A stretch of DNA of 64,000 bases from Fomes fomentarius (Eukaryota; Basidiomycota; Agaricomycetes; Polyporales; Polyporaceae), in assembly GCA_022606135.1 (NCBI GenBank), contig JABYQN010000002.1, forward strand, positions 3,658,001-3,722,000, given 5' to 3'. Positions 1 to 10,651 of the stretch are shown one piece after another. A program made the position numbers and the translations under genes. The stretch's first letter is position 1; each line of letters starts with the position of its first letter. Below the pieces are notes generated by a model that was given only the letters and a program-made list of their open reading frames with translations, had not been told where the DNA came from and searched no databases.

Positions 1-469
1 GGGAAGAGCCCCACTGAACGCCGTGGGTTAATAAGCTTGAGTAGACAAAGACCTTGTAAATGCATCAGTAGACGACAGTTCAAAGGGTGATGGACGACAC
101 CACTGAAGAGTTTGTGGCACTGACGAAAGGGCAAGGCGAAAGCTCGTAGACGGAAAAAGAGACACATCGCCCTTTGCGACAGAAACGAGGGCGAGATTGC
201 CTATCGGTATACGTCGCCATCCACATGTGACGGGAAGCACATTGCGACACGCAACGTCTCTTCTTGTTCTCCAACATACAGTCAATTACACGATACAATA
301 CGAGATACAAGTACACAAGCAGCGATTCTGTGCGTGACGATACTTCCCTGTCACACCAGCGAGCGTCCGAGGCCTGTATTGAAACCTTAGAGGCCATCCT
401 GGCCAGCGGCGGGGAGAGTTGTCATCTCTGAGCCGGTGTGTCAGTGCGACATCGACATCCGAATATATG

Positions 470-1133
470 TTACGCGATGAACTCACCATCGACGACCTGG
501 TCCTGGTTGCCCTCAATCGGGAAGGAGTCCATGACTTCCTTGAAAGCAGCATCGAGTCCTTTGCAGAAGTTGCGCGATGCACCGCTCGCAATCCACCAAG
601 CCGAAGTGAATTCGACGAACTCATCGAACGAGCGGAATCGAATGTGGAACATGCGGAGGGGCTCCCCGTCCGGTCCCGTCTCGGTGATTGACACGGTGGT
701 CTGGGTCTGAAGAGCGTACTTGATTTGACTGGGCCGAACGAGCTGTGAAAAACAAAGACTCACCTGGAATGCGTCCAAGGTAAAAGATGAGTTGAGCGTC
801 TTCGCGATCAGCGGCTGGAAAGTGTCCCGGCTGCTGGCGAGACGGTAATGCCAGTTGCCGTTCCGTAGCCCTTCGCAGATGATGAGGCCGTCTAGACTTG
901 ACGTTAATGAAGACGTCCAGAGACACGAGCATAGACTCACAAAGGCCCGACGTAACCTCAACCAGAGCAACCTGACTAGCCGTCCAGGCTAACTTCTCAG
1001 CATTCTCAATACCTACCATCTCGCGATCATCCAGGACGGAGACCTTAAAATTGGAGACGAGGACGGACGGAATGCTGCAAAACAATGTCAGTGCCGTCTC
1101 CAGTTTGGGTGTACGTAGGCGGACTAACGGCAT
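470..1133 (-). CDS. Hypothetical protein, two exons
   Basis: The model reads from an ATG at 1133 through exon 1133-941, a 49-nt intron (892-940, GTGAGT...CTAG) and exon 891-470, giving 204 residues. No domain is recognised. The sequence looks like real soluble protein, with motifs such as GLIICEGLRNGNWHYRL and MFHIRFRSFDEFVEF, and no membrane segment or signal peptide. The pattern of a compact beta-rich N-terminal half followed by a helix is loosely reminiscent of PH-like folds, but this is only an impression. A second possible donor lies just before the stop (GTGAGTTC at about 475-482). Splicing there to an acceptor near 426 would add a C-terminal exon reaching about position 286, so the C-terminus may be longer than shown. 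The start codon is supported by an open frame with no need for an upstream exon. Confidence 0.55.
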
Positions 1134-1643
1134 TTCTGACGAGTGCGACGAGTGGACGATTGGTGGGGACTTGAGAGGATTGAGCGACGAGGAGAAGGGA
1201 CTGGGAAGCTTCTTATCCTGGGCGACACAAAGGATGCCTTTACAGTGGTGACCTGTGCCTCATGGCTTTCTTTCGCTGCTTTGTCCCTGGCGTGGTGCGG
1301 AGCGCGGCGTGGTGAAGTGCGTCGCGGGACAGCGTGGTGAAGTGCGTCGCGGGACGGCGTGGTGAAGTGTGGTGTGAGGCGGTGTGATGAATTGCGTTGC
1401 GGGACGGCGTGCTCTAGCATGTCGCGGACGATTGAGCAGAGGCAAGTTGAAGTTGTATGTCGCTACAGTCAGTGAGTCACGTTGCTCTCAAAATGGAAAT
1501 TTCCTCAGCGCCTTCGGAAAACACCGGGCGAATGCTGGTACGTTATGCTTCTCTTCAATCGCGGGGTACATAACCTTCTCTTTTGTGCCAACTGACTATG
1601 AAAGCCTCCGCACAGTCATCTCTCTCCTTGAATTCAGTCCACC
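1134..1643. other. Intergenic spacer holding a minisatellite
   Basis: This is the spacer between two divergently transcribed genes. Apart from the minisatellite at 1306-1415 it holds no frame I can support. Confidence 0.5.
1306..1415. repeat. Minisatellite, 25-bp unit
   Basis: Units of the form GGCGTGGTGAAGTGCGTCGC plus GGGAC occur at 1306-1330 and 1331-1355, followed by two degenerate copies up to about 1415 that carry internal insertions. The unit length is not a multiple of three and the tract lies between genes. It is GC-rich and strand-asymmetric. The core GCGTGGTG also appears, on the opposite strand, in the minisatellite near 10.8 kb. Confidence 0.8.
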
Positions 1644-2475
1644 ATGTCCTCGTAAGATAGCGTCGTGAGTCCCTAGGAGTGCTTGCGCTGACTTCTCCAT
1701 ACATAGCCATAGCTCGGAGTCGACACCCCACATCTTGTACGCGACTGATGCAGCTGAGATCGCTACACCTGACGAAGCTGGCCGGCTACGCTGGCTCAGC
1801 ACACGCGTTGTTCTCGCCGAACTGAGCGCAGACACTCGTGAGTACAATTTTCCCTACGTATTCAAGCTATGTATATATTCATATATACAATCCTGGAACA
1901 GTCGGAGTAGTTGCACGTTACATTGGCCCATCTCCCGCCACGATACCCGGTCTATCCGCTATCATCGATGAGCACTTCTGGTATGCTCTGGACGAGGTAT
2001 GTGTTAGCATTCGGCCTCCCGCAGCGCATTGATAGCTTAACATCCTATCAGGCAGAGGGCGTCGTTTCTATCACGCTGTTCTCGTGCAGTCAAGCTCCTG
2101 ACAGCACACGTCGTGGTCACTACGCGCTGCGCTTTCAGCAACTCCTTGACTACTCAGAGTTTGCACGCTTGGTCGTGAATGCGAAGACCGAGATTGACCG
2201 CCGCCAAGCACTTTTGTCTCAACGTCTTGCCGAGCTGTTCGCCATACAGTATACCTACAGTCGCATCACTTCTACTCCCTCCCTCAACGAAGAGCGAGCA
2301 CCGATACATCTTGCATCCATTGCCGTGCAAACTGGGACCTCTGTTCGGGATGAAGGTAAGAGCACATCATGACTCTAAAGGGCAGTCGCTGAAATCATGA
2401 CTAGACGGCGAGCTTAGCGTCTATAATCCTCCAAGCTCGTCGGGCAGTGCTTCCGATTCTCCGCAAGACGAGTAA
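1644..2475 (+). CDS. Hypothetical protein, five exons
   Basis: The start is ATG 1644 in a good context (CACCATGTCC), followed after only 8 nt by a 55-nt intron (1652-1706). Further introns are 1838-1901, 1997-2051 and 2356-2404. The exons sum to 609 nt and keep one frame, giving 202 residues. The protein starts MSSHSSESTPHILYATDAAE and ends in an acidic serine-rich tail SGSASDSPQDE. The middle contains a probable amphipathic helix (EFARLVVNAKTEIDRRQALL). There is no signal peptide and no membrane segment. I do not recognise a family. It is transcribed away from the unknown gene at 470-1133, so the two may share the spacer that holds the minisatellite. Confidence 0.65.
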
Positions 2476-2715
2476 ACAAAACTCAGTGTAATCTGTTTGT
2501 GCATCATTTAGTATGCCTGTTACCGCCTGTCCTGTACCTCGTACTGTTCCCTCTCAATCCAAGCTCGTTTCGCGACATTTTGTTCACACTAAGGGACCTT
2601 TTGCGCTTTCAAATCAGCTATTGTTCATGTGAATACTTACCAGGTGTCAAAGCACCTTGCTGCAGGGGACCACATATCAAGGAGCTACGATCATCTCTCA
2701 TCCACACTTCTCGCC

Positions 2716-3983
2716 ATGACCTCACTCGCAATGAATGCCCAGCCGGCAGGGAAGGTAAGTAATATCGATGTATTATACCTTCAGTGCTAATGTGGAAACG
2801 TTATTGCAGGAGAACGCAGTCTTCCTTGGGGTGTTCCGCCGTCATCTCGGCGATGTCGTTCTCACCACATTCGCATTGATGAAGAAGCCCATCTCCTTCC
2901 TCCTAACCGTTGCTCTAAGTGCAACGATGATGCGCTACTCTATCTTGTACGGGCTCAATGTTGCTCAAACTGACATACATACGATGAATGTTTGCGAGTT
3001 TCCCATCCTCTCCATGCTCCCGCTCTGCACCACGCCTCCTGCACACACACCTCCGCTAACACATGCGGATTTTCCTGCCCTCATCGCCATCCAGCATCGC
3101 GCTCTGGATGAGCTTTACCTGAACTCCGCCATAGGCCTCGATCTTGTGCTCAACATTAAGCACGCTGAGCTTGCTGCACGCGATCTGGTCATCATCGTCA
3201 AGTCGAGCGACCTCTCCAGCAAGGACGCCCTCGCAGATGTCCTCACAGGCTTCTTGTCAGACGCACGGCTAGCAGCGCGTGACCTTCAAGTGTTCACGTC
3301 TAAGCTATATGGAATATTGGATAGGTGAGTACAACTTGGTATGTCCCATCTGTCGACCCGCTCATATGATGCCTAGTCTTCTCGCATTCAATACTTATGC
3401 GCTGCGCGCTATCGAGTCTGTGCGGGAACCTACGGCCAAGCCAGGCCTTACTTCGCCTCTTGGTCAAGCCCTCGTCCGCACGTTCGAGTCGTCGTTGCTG
3501 TCCTTCACCGCGGCAATCTCCACTATCATCTTGGATGCAACGACCACTTCGAGCAGCCTCGATCGTCTAGAAGAGCGCTTGGCCACTGCTCATGCGCTCA
3601 CTGTTCAAGAGGCTTTTGACAATGCCCTTGCATTGGACGACCTCTTGTGGGAGCTTTGGACACGCCTGGGCGGCAATAGGCACAAACTGCGCGATCTCAG
3701 GAACCGCGAAACGACGTTGAAACAGGTTCAGCAATGCCGCAATGTCGCTGTGGCCTATGTTGCTACTGCCATGCACACTCTGACGGTCCTTGAGGTGGAG
3801 GTATCGGAGCTTCGTGACCGGTTGAGTACCTCAGCAATGGAGGCCATCGCGGTGCCGTTTGAAGTGCAGTTGGCGAGTATCGAGGCCAGCGTTTATCGGA
3901 TGAAGGAGGAGAGCTTGACACGTCGGGGTGGCTCACTGGAGCATCATCACGGAGGACAGCGCCTCATTGACGGAGGACGGTGA
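2716..3983 (+). CDS. Putative single-pass membrane protein with coiled coils
   Basis: Three exons (2716-2754, 2810-3324, 3377-3983) join in frame to 386 residues. Exon 1 encodes MTSLAMNAQPAGK. A hydrophobic stretch follows (KPISFLLTVALSATMMRYSI) that looks like one transmembrane helix. The remaining 300 residues are mostly helical with heptad-like leucine spacing (for example LDRLEERLATAHAL and VLEVEVSELRDRLS), which suggests coiled coils. The tail is basic and histidine-rich. No SUN, KASH or other named domain is visible. It lies about 2 kb upstream of a SUN-domain gene on the same strand, with a WD40 gene convergent between them. A functional link to the nuclear envelope is possible but only inferred. 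Confidence 0.65.
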
Positions 3984-4026
3984 TGACTGCGGGGAAGGAT
4001 CAATTCATTGATATGTGGGAGAACAA

Positions 4027-5556
4027 TTACTCTACATTGTAGATGTGTGTGATGAAGCTCTCAACAACGAGAGCATGCATCTGAAAGAAGATGACTACAG
4101 CAGGGACGATCACAAAGATACCGATATAGACCAGGCACTATGAACGTGTGAGCACCAGAGATCGCAGCAAAACGTTGAATGACATACCAACCGAGACCGT
4201 CCGGGGCGGTGTTTACCAATGTTATCATCACCTGTAAGTCATGAACAGCCGAAATATTGACTAGATGTCTAACTCACGAGCCATCCAAATGATGATGTCG
4301 GAATCTCCCTCCAGATCGCTCACACCAGCGGCAAGGAGGAACAGGTCCTCTTCGGGATTGTAATTAGCCTATCATGCTTGAATCAGTGCAAGTTATCTAT
4401 GTTATCGTTGCACCTACAGAAAGGGCGCGGACATTGGGGTACCCTGCAGACGATAATCAGAAACCTACTGTATGTCACATGAATTGTATTCCGTACCTTG
4501 CGTGGCAAATGTCTGGTGCAAGCGCCCATTATGCACGTTCCACAGTCGGGCAAGTCCAACGGTCCCACCACCCAGAAGCGCGTGCCCTCCATGGGCATAC
4601 AGGACCGGGACCGTGCATTCGCTGCCGTCGTCGACAGGGAACGAACGTAAACAATCGCCTGTGACCAGATCGTAGAGGTTGAACCCAGAACCTATGATCG
4701 ACAGAGCTATGACGGACCCCTGTGGTGACATGCAAGATCCGCCGCTGGGAATGCGTGACTACAATGAAACAAGATGGCGGGGATGAAATAGCTTACATGT
4801 CATTGATGGGATATACCTGGAGACGTCGCCAATCGGCATTTCTGTATATACTGTGTATGATGAGCATAAGGCGCGATCGTAGGCCTACGGACGTACATAA
4901 TACCATGGTGGGCATAAGTGATGACTACGACGGAGTCGTGGACACGTGTCTTCGTCCAGTGAACGCCTATCACTATGACTTCCTTGTCCGCATTTGTAGA
5001 GTCGACGGGTGGAGAGGGAAGCTTGAACTGAACTCCCCACTTCCCTATAACATCACATCGGGGGTGGGGGTGGATGATGGAGAATCCGGAGGGGATATAT
5101 GGGACTTACTATGCCGATCGCGTTTCCAGACCTTGACTTCCGGTAAGCCACCAGAGATTAATTGCCCACCCTTCGCCGCCAGACATTCTATCGGGTACGA
5201 ATGAGCCTCGAAACCGCCAAGCTCAGCTATGCCCTGTTCAACAAGCTCAGAAAGTCGCTGCTCTGTCGAAACTAAATACGTACCGACAAGAATCCCAACT
5301 CAAAGATGTAACCGCTCTGTGACCCACAGAGCACAGTCGGATTGTCGCCTGGTAGCCATTCGATAGAGAGCACGGGGGCTCGAGAACCCTTGTACGTGTG
5401 CAGCAGCTTCTTGTCAGCCATACGCCATATATAGACCTTCTCGTCCGCCATGCCAGCAGTCGCAATGTAAGCTCCATCGGGACTGAAAGCCACTGCTGAC
5501 ACGCCGCCAACAAGTCCACGTTTCAGTCGAGCCACAAGTTCGTATCTGAGAGCCAT
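4027..5556 (-). CDS. WD40-repeat protein with C-terminal membrane anchor
   Basis: Translation starts at ATG 5556 (MALRYELVARLKRGL) and immediately enters WD40 blades: GVSAVAFSPDGAYIATAG ending in VYIWRM, then VLSIEWLPGD. Later exons on the same strand supply further blades (VKVWKRDRH near 5120; GVHWTKTRVHDSVVVITYA near 4950; VGLARLWNVHNGRLHQTFAT near 4520). The gene is cut by several short introns. The last exon encodes LVYIGIFVIVPAVVIFFQMH followed by a short hydrophilic end and a stop at 4027, so the protein seems to be C-tail anchored with its propeller in the cytosol. Such beta-propellers are usually docking platforms; the partner is unknown. Exon borders in the middle are approximate. 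Confidence 0.8.
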
Positions 5557-5817
5557 AGATGATCAAGTTATTGAGATTGAGACACGGTGAGTACAGTGGA
5601 AGTCCGTGAAGACAATGGACTTTCTTTGGCGCCGGCACGAGAATTGTTACTAGTATGTAACAATGACATTGTTAGTCGATCTCCTCTACGTACTGTGCGC
5701 TGTGCGACCTCATTCCTAACATCTCCCGCCTCAGTCTATCATCTCCCGCCCCAGTCCTTCCTGCTACCGCCCCAAGGACTCTCACGCAAAGCTTTTGTCG
5801 CGTATATATCCGTGGAG

Positions 5818-6882
5818 ATGCGCACCCCGAAGAAGAGTCGCTCGGATGTATTCCAGGATCGCTTCGTCTATGAAGCTGAGTGCCCACCATCGAGTGAGTA
5901 TGTCATGGCACTATCTGCTCTTGATGTATCTTGACACATGGTGGGTATTAAAGAGGGCCGCGCTCAGGGTAAACCTCAAGAGCATGTACCAAACTCGCAT
6001 GACGCCACTCCAGTTTCCAATACAGCCGAAGGAGGCGGGTGGCTGATTCGCGTGGCCCAGGTCTTCACGGTGGCATGCGTTATTACCTGCATTGGCATCG
6101 TCGCACTGGACACCAGCAGTGGGCCGCCTACGTCCCCTGCAATTGCAGAACTTTCGCGTGAGAGGGACGTGGTTCCACCCCTCTTGCCCGGCGACTTGCT
6201 CGAGCGCTTGCTCGCGCCGCCTCCAACGACGGAGTCACCGATGATAGCTCAAGATGTCCTCGCCTATGTACACCATGCGATCTCAGCCGCCCTTCGCGAC
6301 CCTGTTGGTCGGAGAGATTTTGCGCTGGTTGCTGACGGCGCTAAAGTTGTCAACAACTTAACCTCTCCATCGCCGCTCACCGGCGACAACTCACCGGAAC
6401 TCGCCCTGAGGGACGATTTACGGATTGGCCAATGCTGGTTGGTGGATCAACGGAGCTTCCAGCTTGGGGTTGGCCTACCCGTCTTCGTGCATCCGACCCA
6501 TGTCACTGTGGAGCACATTCCTCTCGAGATCGCCGCGGACATTCGCCAATCCCCCAGAAAGATGCTCCTGTGGGGAATGGTCGAGGGGCCACTCAACAGG
6601 GCCCGTTACCGTAACCTCGTCGCAAACGGCGTCGTTCTCCCCGCCGCGACATATGGTCGATATGGGCCGCATCTATCTGACGATCGTTTGTTTGTCCTGC
6701 TCACCAGTTTTGAATACAACATCCATGCTCCCTTTCATGTTCAGACTTTTCCTATCTACGACACTATCCTAGACCTCGACTTCTATTTTGGTGTACTTGT
6801 TCTGGAAGCCGTAGAGAATTGGGGTGCTGAGAGTACGTGCCTCTATCGCTGGCGCGTTCACGGCCGTGAGATGCTCCCGTAA
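5818..6882 (+). CDS. SUN-domain inner nuclear membrane protein, short form
   Basis: Exon 1 (5818-5893) joins across a 60-nt intron to exon 2 (5954-6882), giving 334 residues. The order is a short basic nucleoplasmic N-terminus (MRTPKKSRSD), one transmembrane helix at about 56-77 (VAQVFTVACVITCIGIVALD), a linker of about 95 residues, and a C-terminal SUN domain at about 174-329. Diagnostic blocks are GQCWLVDQ, VTVEHIPLEIA, KMLLWGMVEG and the terminal NWGAESTCLYRWRVHG, which matches the classic end of SUN domains. SUN proteins sit in the inner nuclear membrane and bind KASH proteins in the perinuclear space to form LINC bridges for nuclear positioning and chromosome movement. The coiled-coil stalk between membrane and SUN domain is very short here compared with Sad1-type proteins. 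Confidence 0.9.
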
Positions 6883-7058
6883 TTCTAGTATGAATTCGAA
6901 TATAATCACTCGCATGTACATAGAATGCTCATCAAGGAAGGTGACCCGTGCATGTCCGACATGCGCCACTCGATGCCAAAGGGTGCCATTACGACAAAGC
7001 AATCGATGCCACAGATATCCCGTTTGGTGAGTACCTACCTCCGCTAACATCTCCCACC

Positions 7059-10000
7059 ATGAGCCACCCAGAGCAGTTTACCGTCGCGAATGTCGACTCA
7101 GGAGTCGACAGCGAAGGCTTGGGTGAGTTGTCTCATATATGAGCACCGCATGGGCCATAGCTAACATAGGTATCTTGGTCCCATAGTGTACCAAGGTCCA
7201 TACGAGACCGCATCTGTGCTCGGGGCACGACGTGCCCCACAACGCGCTTCAGATGTCTTGAACATCAAGAATCGGAAGGTCAAGGACACTGTGGGTGGAT
7301 CTTCGTTGCATATTTGGTGAATCTAAATCATGTTTGTCAGGATCGTCCGAAACCGGTTCAATTGAAGCCACCTTTCAAGGTTCGTTTTTGCTAGCATTAT
7401 GAGTAGGTGACCCGAAGTTAACGCAACGCTATAGGTCGGCATAAGAGAAGAACCAAGTCGGAGGAAGGCCCGTCTGGATGCAGAGGCCCGTCTGAATGGA
7501 GGGGACGCAGAGGTAGGCATAGCATCTGACTGTCGTCTAACATCTTTAGTACTTACGGTATATCATCAGCGGCGAGAATCCTCTGCAACTACTACAACGG
7601 TTCATCGACCTTCCAAGGCCTTACCCAAGAGGACCTCCAGAAAGGCTACAACTCCACCCCACTCAGCCGCGCCTCCTCCTGCACTACCATCTCCTGCCGA
7701 GAATCCTACTACTCCACGAGCCTGGCCCCTTCCACCTCAGTCCCCGCCAGCACAGCCAGCAGCTCCACTCAGTGCCGCGCAGATGGACTTTGATTTCTTA
7801 GACGCTCAGCCCGTCACCCTGCAACGTTTGCTCACAGCGGCTTCTCAGCAGGCTCCTGTTTATGCTATGGCGAACGAGTTACTATTGCCCTCTCGCGAGT
7901 CAGCCCCGCCCGCCCCGCACCCACCCACCCCGCGCGCATCTGTCCCGCGCGCATCCACCCCGCACGCATCAGCCCTGCACGCACCCACCCCGCACGCACC
8001 AGCCCCGCACACATCCGCCCCGCACGCACCCGCCCCGCACGCATCCGTCCCGCATGCATACGCCCCGCACCCTCTCGAAGGGCAGAACAACCCCACAGCT
8101 CCCAACACCATGCCCACCATGCCCCCTCTTGGGCTTGGCCCCCCTCCCATCCCTCCTCGCCCCGGGATGTTGGCTCCTATGGTGACTGCGGCCGACCGCC
8201 CTTCCGAACCGCCATTGGTCACACCCATCCCGGTCAATGCGATCTCGTATCACGAGTCTCCGCTGCAGATTGGATCTGCCGGTGTGATGCAACATACAAC
8301 TTTTTCGAGGTTGAATCGGACGCCGTCTGTGACGCATCTGACCCCCGAGTTTTTGCTATTTTTGGGAGAGTCATATCAGCATCATCACGGCGCGCAGGTT
8401 GTGAGTGAGCCTTCTTACATCATGCTAACAAAGGTATGAACCGTGACTTCAGTCTAATCAGACTCTCTGGAACTTGTGGAGCACACTGGACGAAGGTCAA
8501 CAAGCTTTGCTTGTCAACACGTACACGAAGTGGTCTGCGCAGAAACAGATGCAGGCTCGGGATGCAGAGTTCAGTTGCGTCCGCACCCGCCTCCTCACCA
8601 CCAGTAGTCCAGACGAGATCACAGACCAGCCCGGTCCATCCCAATTGACTCCAAAAGGCGCGGGCTCAGCATCTTTGCTCACTGCGACACCATCGAATGC
8701 ACCGGCCGCCCAACCAACTTCTTCATTGACCCGTTACGATACACTCTCATCCGAATCCAGTATCTGCTTTGAGAACATGGAGATGAACACTCTTGACGGT
8801 GTTGAACCGGAGGCGGCGGCTGTATACGATTTATCCTATCGGGTGTGTACTATCTCGACTCATAGTATCCTCATAACGCTCTACTCATCTCATCGAAGAC
8901 CACGCTCTCCCATTCCAACACTCAGCAGTCCATCTCGTCCACTGACACAGTCACGCCTGCATCTACTTCGCGTGACAAAGGAAAGGTGGGGTAGTGTTTG
9001 TAGTAAAGACTAGTGATAAACTGATTCAGATTCCGTCAGGGCCGCGCGACAAATACTATGGACTGGGAGGGCGGTGCGAGCAGCGGAGACGATGATACCG
9101 AATATGCAAATTACAACGCCAACGCCGACTTGGACAATGATGCTGACAACGAAAACAGAAGCGACGACTCCGACGGTGATGAAGACGACCCAATGGCCAC
9201 TGAGGTATGCCTTTGAATAGCTCGCGTCGGGCGTTCTCCCTCACTATTGATAGACTTTCGCTGATTCTGAGAAGGCTGGGACATACTACAACCCGCAAAT
9301 GTTCGTGATGATGTTCAGGAAGGTCGATATGATCTCCAAAGCCATCCATGAACAGGGTCAATTGTTGCTACAGCAGATGAAGGGGAATCAAGAGTTCCAG
9401 TGAGTTCTCATCATTCTAATTGTGCCCGTCTCGTATTTGACGAAATGATCAGAGCAGCGTGTCTAGCGGAGTTCAAGTCCATGCGTGAACGGTCTGATGA
9501 TCCCGTCCCCAAGAAACCGAATAAAGCGGCCCCGCGAGCGGGTGCGGCCGTACGCAAGGCCAAAGCACGGGCTGCTAGAGCTCGCGGGGAGGAGGTCGTC
9601 CTTACACCAGCGGAGGTCGAGCGAGATCATCTCACTCGCTTGCAAGTACGTTTTTCTGTAACAACAAACTTGCTCGCTATTGAGCGATTTATAGGGACGT
9701 TTGCACGCACATGTTCGTCTATTGCTGAAGATCAGCGACACCAAAGAGCTGTTCGACAAATTCCCTACACTCACCGACGCTCAGGAAACTGCCTATCTCG
9801 CTGGTGCACCAGACGCTGTGCAATGCACCCCAGACAACCTCTACATTGACTTCCAGCGTCGGTGGAAGGGCTTTAAGCTGAACCAGGTGGCACGACATAT
9901 CATCGTGCGGACATTTCAGAGGAAGGCAGAAGGCGGGACCTTCCTCAGAAACCCTCCTCCTCCTCATCTCTTGACCGACGAGTCTGTCAGTGATGTGACA

Positions 10001-10651
10001 GACAACTACATGAAGTCTTTACGTCGAGCATGGAGGAAAGGACAAAAGCCCCCCACAGAGGAGAGGTTGAAGGAGATTCAACGCCAGGCAGCCCGGAACT
10101 CAAGGACGAATACCGTGAGTCGTCATCGCGGTGCAATCGCGCGCGTAGCTTACACGGCATACCTTTCACAGCTCTACCAGTCTCGACTATTTGTCTGTAT
10201 CCATTTCAAGTACACGAGACACCAAGCTCTCTTGAGCATGATGGCTGCTTCCAACATGAGTGGCGACGAAACCGACGGTGAGCAAGTGGAGCATCCGCCC
10301 GTGTACCGGATCATCATCGCCGCGTGGCAAAGCCATGAGCTACGAACGCTCCTGTGGTCGTTGGATGCCAAATACATTGACCATTGGAAGTCACCGCCGT
10401 ATCAGAGGCGTACCAGCGGCAACCCGGTGCGAGTTCGTCGACTACATCAGACATGTCGGACAGTGTCCGGGATTGCTCCGATAGGCCTATGGCGCAACTG
10501 CTACAACTCGGAGTGGTTGGAAACGCTCGATGAGTGGGAGATCGAGCTCCTCGAGATCAATGAAGAGGAATACGACTTCGCGTTAGAGGCCAAACCCCTG
10601 AAGTTGCAACCGCCACAGTTTGGAGGTGTCGCTGGCCCATTTACACAATGA
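7059..10651 (+). CDS. Lineage-specific multi-exon protein of an expanded agaricomycete family
   Basis: The gene starts at ATG 7059 (CACCATGAGCC). Small exons encode MSHPEQFTVANVDSG, VYQGPYETASVLG, DRPKPVQLKPPFK and VGIREEPSRRKA. A long proline-rich exon (7570-8400) follows, then serine/acidic segments (DADNENRSDDSDGDEDDP near 9140), a basic alanine-rich segment (about 9500-9600), and a helical region (LLLKISDTKELFDKFPTLTD). The C-terminal module (about 10240-10651) has the pattern of a domain I recall as repeated many times in polypore genomes, including a GNPVRVRRL block and NCYNSEWLETLDEWE. The function is unknown. The proline-rich part carries a pentapeptide repeat. A minisatellite and AT-rich spacer follow directly, a setting common for transposon-associated or recently amplified genes. 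The number of exons (at least ten) makes individual borders uncertain. Confidence 0.6.
7930..8072 (+). repeat. 15-bp coding repeat encoding a His-Ala-Pro pentapeptide
   Basis: A 15-bp unit close to CACGCACCCGCCCCG is repeated in tandem within the proline-rich exon of the gene at 7059-10651. It encodes PHAPA/PHASV-type pentapeptides. Being a multiple of three, copy changes keep the frame. The same tract leaves long open frames on other frames and on the minus strand, which are shadows. Confidence 0.85.

Noticed and set aside
4722..5204. 160-codon plus-strand open frame
   Set aside because: It is antisense to the WD40 gene, whose exons on the minus strand give readable blades in the same interval. 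It shows no domain of its own.
7860..8337. Long minus-strand and alternate-frame open frames rich in Gly/Ala/Cys or Arg/Thr/His
   Set aside because: They are shadows of the 15-bp proline-coding repeat of the plus-strand gene.
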